A DNA stretch of 64,000 bases, from the IMG/VR virus record IMGVR_UViG_3300024180_000003, positions 1 through 64,000 of that record; one strand, 5' to 3'. The notes beneath the pieces were generated by a model. The model ran no database searches and was not told where the DNA came from. It saw nothing but the letters and a program-made list of their open reading frames with translations. Source of the stretch: a virus. Each line of letters begins with the position of its first letter. Position 1 is the first letter of the stretch. Shown here one piece after another: positions 62,478 to 64,000 of the stretch. The position numbers and the translations under genes were made by a program.

Positions 62478-64000
62478 TTATAATGTTGTTATTCTACCTT
62501 GAATATCGTTGTCTGGGTATTTTAATTCAAATATCATAGGATCTAATGAAGGGAAAATAATATTGTCTTTCATTGCTCCCGGTATATCGTAATCGTACTC
62601 AGAATAGCTACCTCCGGTTTTAGTTGTTATCTTAATATTCTGTATTGTTTGAACTCCTTTTATTCTATCTAATAATGTATATACTGTTGATAAGTTTATC
62701 GGTTGATTAATTAATCGATTCGATGTTCTAAAGTAATTCTTTAATGCTAAAGAGCAGTTGAATAGAACTTCTCTAGAATTGTAATTAGGTAGTGATATTA
62801 TATCATAATTAATACCTATGTTTATAATGTAAGCATCTTTAATATCAAGAGAATCGGTTAACATCATATACGGTGCAAGGTATTCTTTTAGATTATTTTT
62901 AAGTTGTGTTGAACCTTCTGTTAGTTTATAATCCTTATCATACGCTAAAACATACAAACATACATTAGTACTGTCAATTCTATCATAGCTTTTGGCATTA
63001 CTTGTTGTAACTATGTCTGGTGTTGTCACAAATGATTTAGCTATTGCTCCTAGATTAGGTGTCATAGTCAAGGCTCTAAATGCATAATCTTGCTTAGTTA
63101 CTAGTCTACCTTGCTCTGCAAAAGCTTTAAGAGAGTTTTGTCTTACTTCTTCTGCTGAATCTCCGTCTTTACCTCCCGTTGCAGGTTTTGGATTATTATA
63201 AGTTAACGTACCTGAATAGGTATTATCTATTGCTGTATATGTAGCATTTGTTGAAGTTGTAAGTGTGTTTGCTTCTACATTTGATGCAACTCCTCCACCT
63301 CGTAGATACCTAACTGTCAGTACGGTGCTAGATGGTGCTATACCGTAACTGTCTGTATATAAGAAGTTAGAAGGATCATATGCATAATCTAGTCTACTTA
63401 TACCTCCAGTGAATGGAGAACCAATATTTGTCGGGTTAGGTACAACAGCTGTATTCTCTGTTGTTGGTGCTCCTGATCCGAATTGAACTTGCATTTGGTT
63501 GTTAGACCTTAATCTTGTTACAAATCTTCTCGGAACATTGATTAATGTTAATAGGTCTTCTGACCCTGTGATGTTTGTAGTTTCATATACTGTTTCTTGA
63601 CCTAAGTACGGTACTTCGTACCATTTATCTCCATTGCTGTCTACTATATCAAGTACTCCTATTATATTAATGTCATCTATTTCAAAAGTAAAGTTTTGCT
63701 GGTGTCCTATTACTTCTACTGTTTTAGTAGCTATCTCTCCTGCTGATGCTGTTGCCTTTTTTGTAAGTATGAATTCCGAAGGATTATCTCCCATTAATGA
63801 AAAAATTGTAACATCTGTAGGGTCATAAGAACTGGAAAATTTAAAATCAACTGGTTGATTAATTACAAATTTTTGTTTACCGTATTCTAATTGAACATTG
63901 CCGTTTACAGATAAGGCTTGATCCCAATCTGGTGTATAGGATGCTCCTGATGCGGCTACACGTTGTGATACTTCGATTTCTACTGATGATGCTCTTGTTG
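62478..64000 (-). CDS. g6: Baseplate wedge protein, T4 gp6-like (5' end outside window)
   Basis: The frame remains open from 62478 to the right edge of the window, so the true start lies beyond base 64000. Residues encoded upstream of ATG 63794 read as normal protein (DWDQALSVNGNVQLEYGKQK, then NQPVDFKFSSSYDPTDVTIF), so that ATG is internal. The strongest signature is DGDSAEEVRQNSLKAFAEQG followed by RLVTKQDYAFRALTM, typical of gp6/gpJ baseplate wedge proteins, and a late LSTVYTLLDRIKGVQTIQNI. Gp6 forms the ring that holds the baseplate wedges together. At least 507 residues are present (T4 gp6 is 660). Confidence 0.85.
   Translation of the reverse strand, partial: TRASSVEIEVSQRVAASGASYTPDWDQALSVNGNVQLEYGKQKFVINQPVDFKFSSSYDPTDVTIFSLMGDNPSEFILTKKATASAGEIATKTVEVIGHQQNFTFEIDDINIIGVLDIVDSNGDKWYEVPYLGQETVYETTNITGSEDLLTLINVPRRFVTRLRSNNQMQVQFGSGAPTTENTAVVPNPTNIGSPFTGGISRLDYAYDPSNFLYTDSYGIAPSSTVLTVRYLRGGGVASNVEANTLTTSTNATYTAIDNTYSGTLTYNNPKPATGGKDGDSAEEVRQNSLKAFAEQGRLVTKQDYAFRALTMTPNLGAIAKSFVTTPDIVTTSNAKSYDRIDSTNVCLYVLAYDKDYKLTEGSTQLKNNLKEYLAPYMMLTDSLDIKDAYIINIGINYDIISLPNYNSREVLFNCSLALKNYFRTSNRLINQPINLSTVYTLLDRIKGVQTIQNIKITTKTGGSYSEYDYDIPGAMKDNIIFPSLDPMIFELKYPDNDIQGRITTL

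Noticed and set aside
63634-63794. ATG 63794 as start of the gp6-like protein
   Set aside because: The frame continues open to base 64000 with normal protein sequence, so the real start is outside the window.
1-64000. tRNA genes, CRISPR arrays, insertion sequences or integrase/att sites
   Set aside because: Reading both strands I found no cloverleaf, spaced direct repeats, transposase or integrase. Repeats present are coding repeats of fibres.

Overview
The window is one continuous, gene-dense piece of a large tailed-phage genome (myovirus, T4-like morphogenesis). Every gene I support lies on the minus strand, so transcription runs from base 64000 towards base 1. No gap exceeds 190 bases, and many genes overlap by 1-8 bases (TAATG or ATGA junctions), which indicates long co-transcribed blocks. 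T4-type signatures are a gp6-like baseplate protein, TerL (gp17), portal (gp20), prohead protease (gp21), an acidic scaffold (gp22), major capsid protein (gp23) and gp13/gp14/gp15-like neck and tail-completion proteins, in an order close to T4. Sheath (gp18) and tube (gp19) genes are not visible here.

Host: the DNA is AT-rich, most starts follow A-rich leaders without Shine-Dalgarno sequences, the fibres carry many VGIGTTSP-type repeats, and there is a Tyr/Trp/Asn-rich lipoprotein of a kind common in Flavobacteriia. Together these suggest a phage of a (probably marine) Bacteroidota host. That is inference, not proof.

Layout in transcription order. (1) 64000-48278: baseplate and tail proteins, including a 1925-residue protein ending in an intein/Hint domain, and a tail-collar fibre. 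(2) 48242-37481: an accessory block with a GIY-YIG-like nuclease, Cys-rich and cupin-like small proteins, a miniature protein-kinase-like protein, primase, PD-(D/E)XK nuclease, a lipoprotein that overprints a P-loop kinase, a three-domain fusion (nucleotidyltransferase, HExxH protease, phage C-terminal domain), a HAD phosphatase, a zinc protein and a coiled-coil/TM protein. (3) 37418-30939: three large or acidic unknown proteins and a possible nuclease. (4) 30936-18493: terminase, portal, head-core proteins, protease, scaffold, capsid and PhoH. (5) 18466-15003: neck and tail completion, then small fibre proteins. (6) 14953-1: a fibre locus with proteins of 375, 2261, 1369 and more than 775 residues.

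The most interesting system candidate is a family of at least a dozen otherwise unrelated proteins that begin with a short amphipathic segment ending in Glu (MKLASIILE, MIKLSTLILE, MHKLEKLILE, MKLTNIIFE, MDNFDLRKFLAE and others). It resembles the T4 capsid-targeting sequence removed by gp21, and a gp21 homologue is encoded here. I infer that the phage may package an arsenal of enzymes (kinase-like, P-loop kinase, nuclease-like, membrane-active) inside its head. Other leads are the intein with a two-residue C-extein, the 239-base same-strand gene overlap, and a recurring TATTTAT(A/T) motif that follows terminators and precedes gene blocks.
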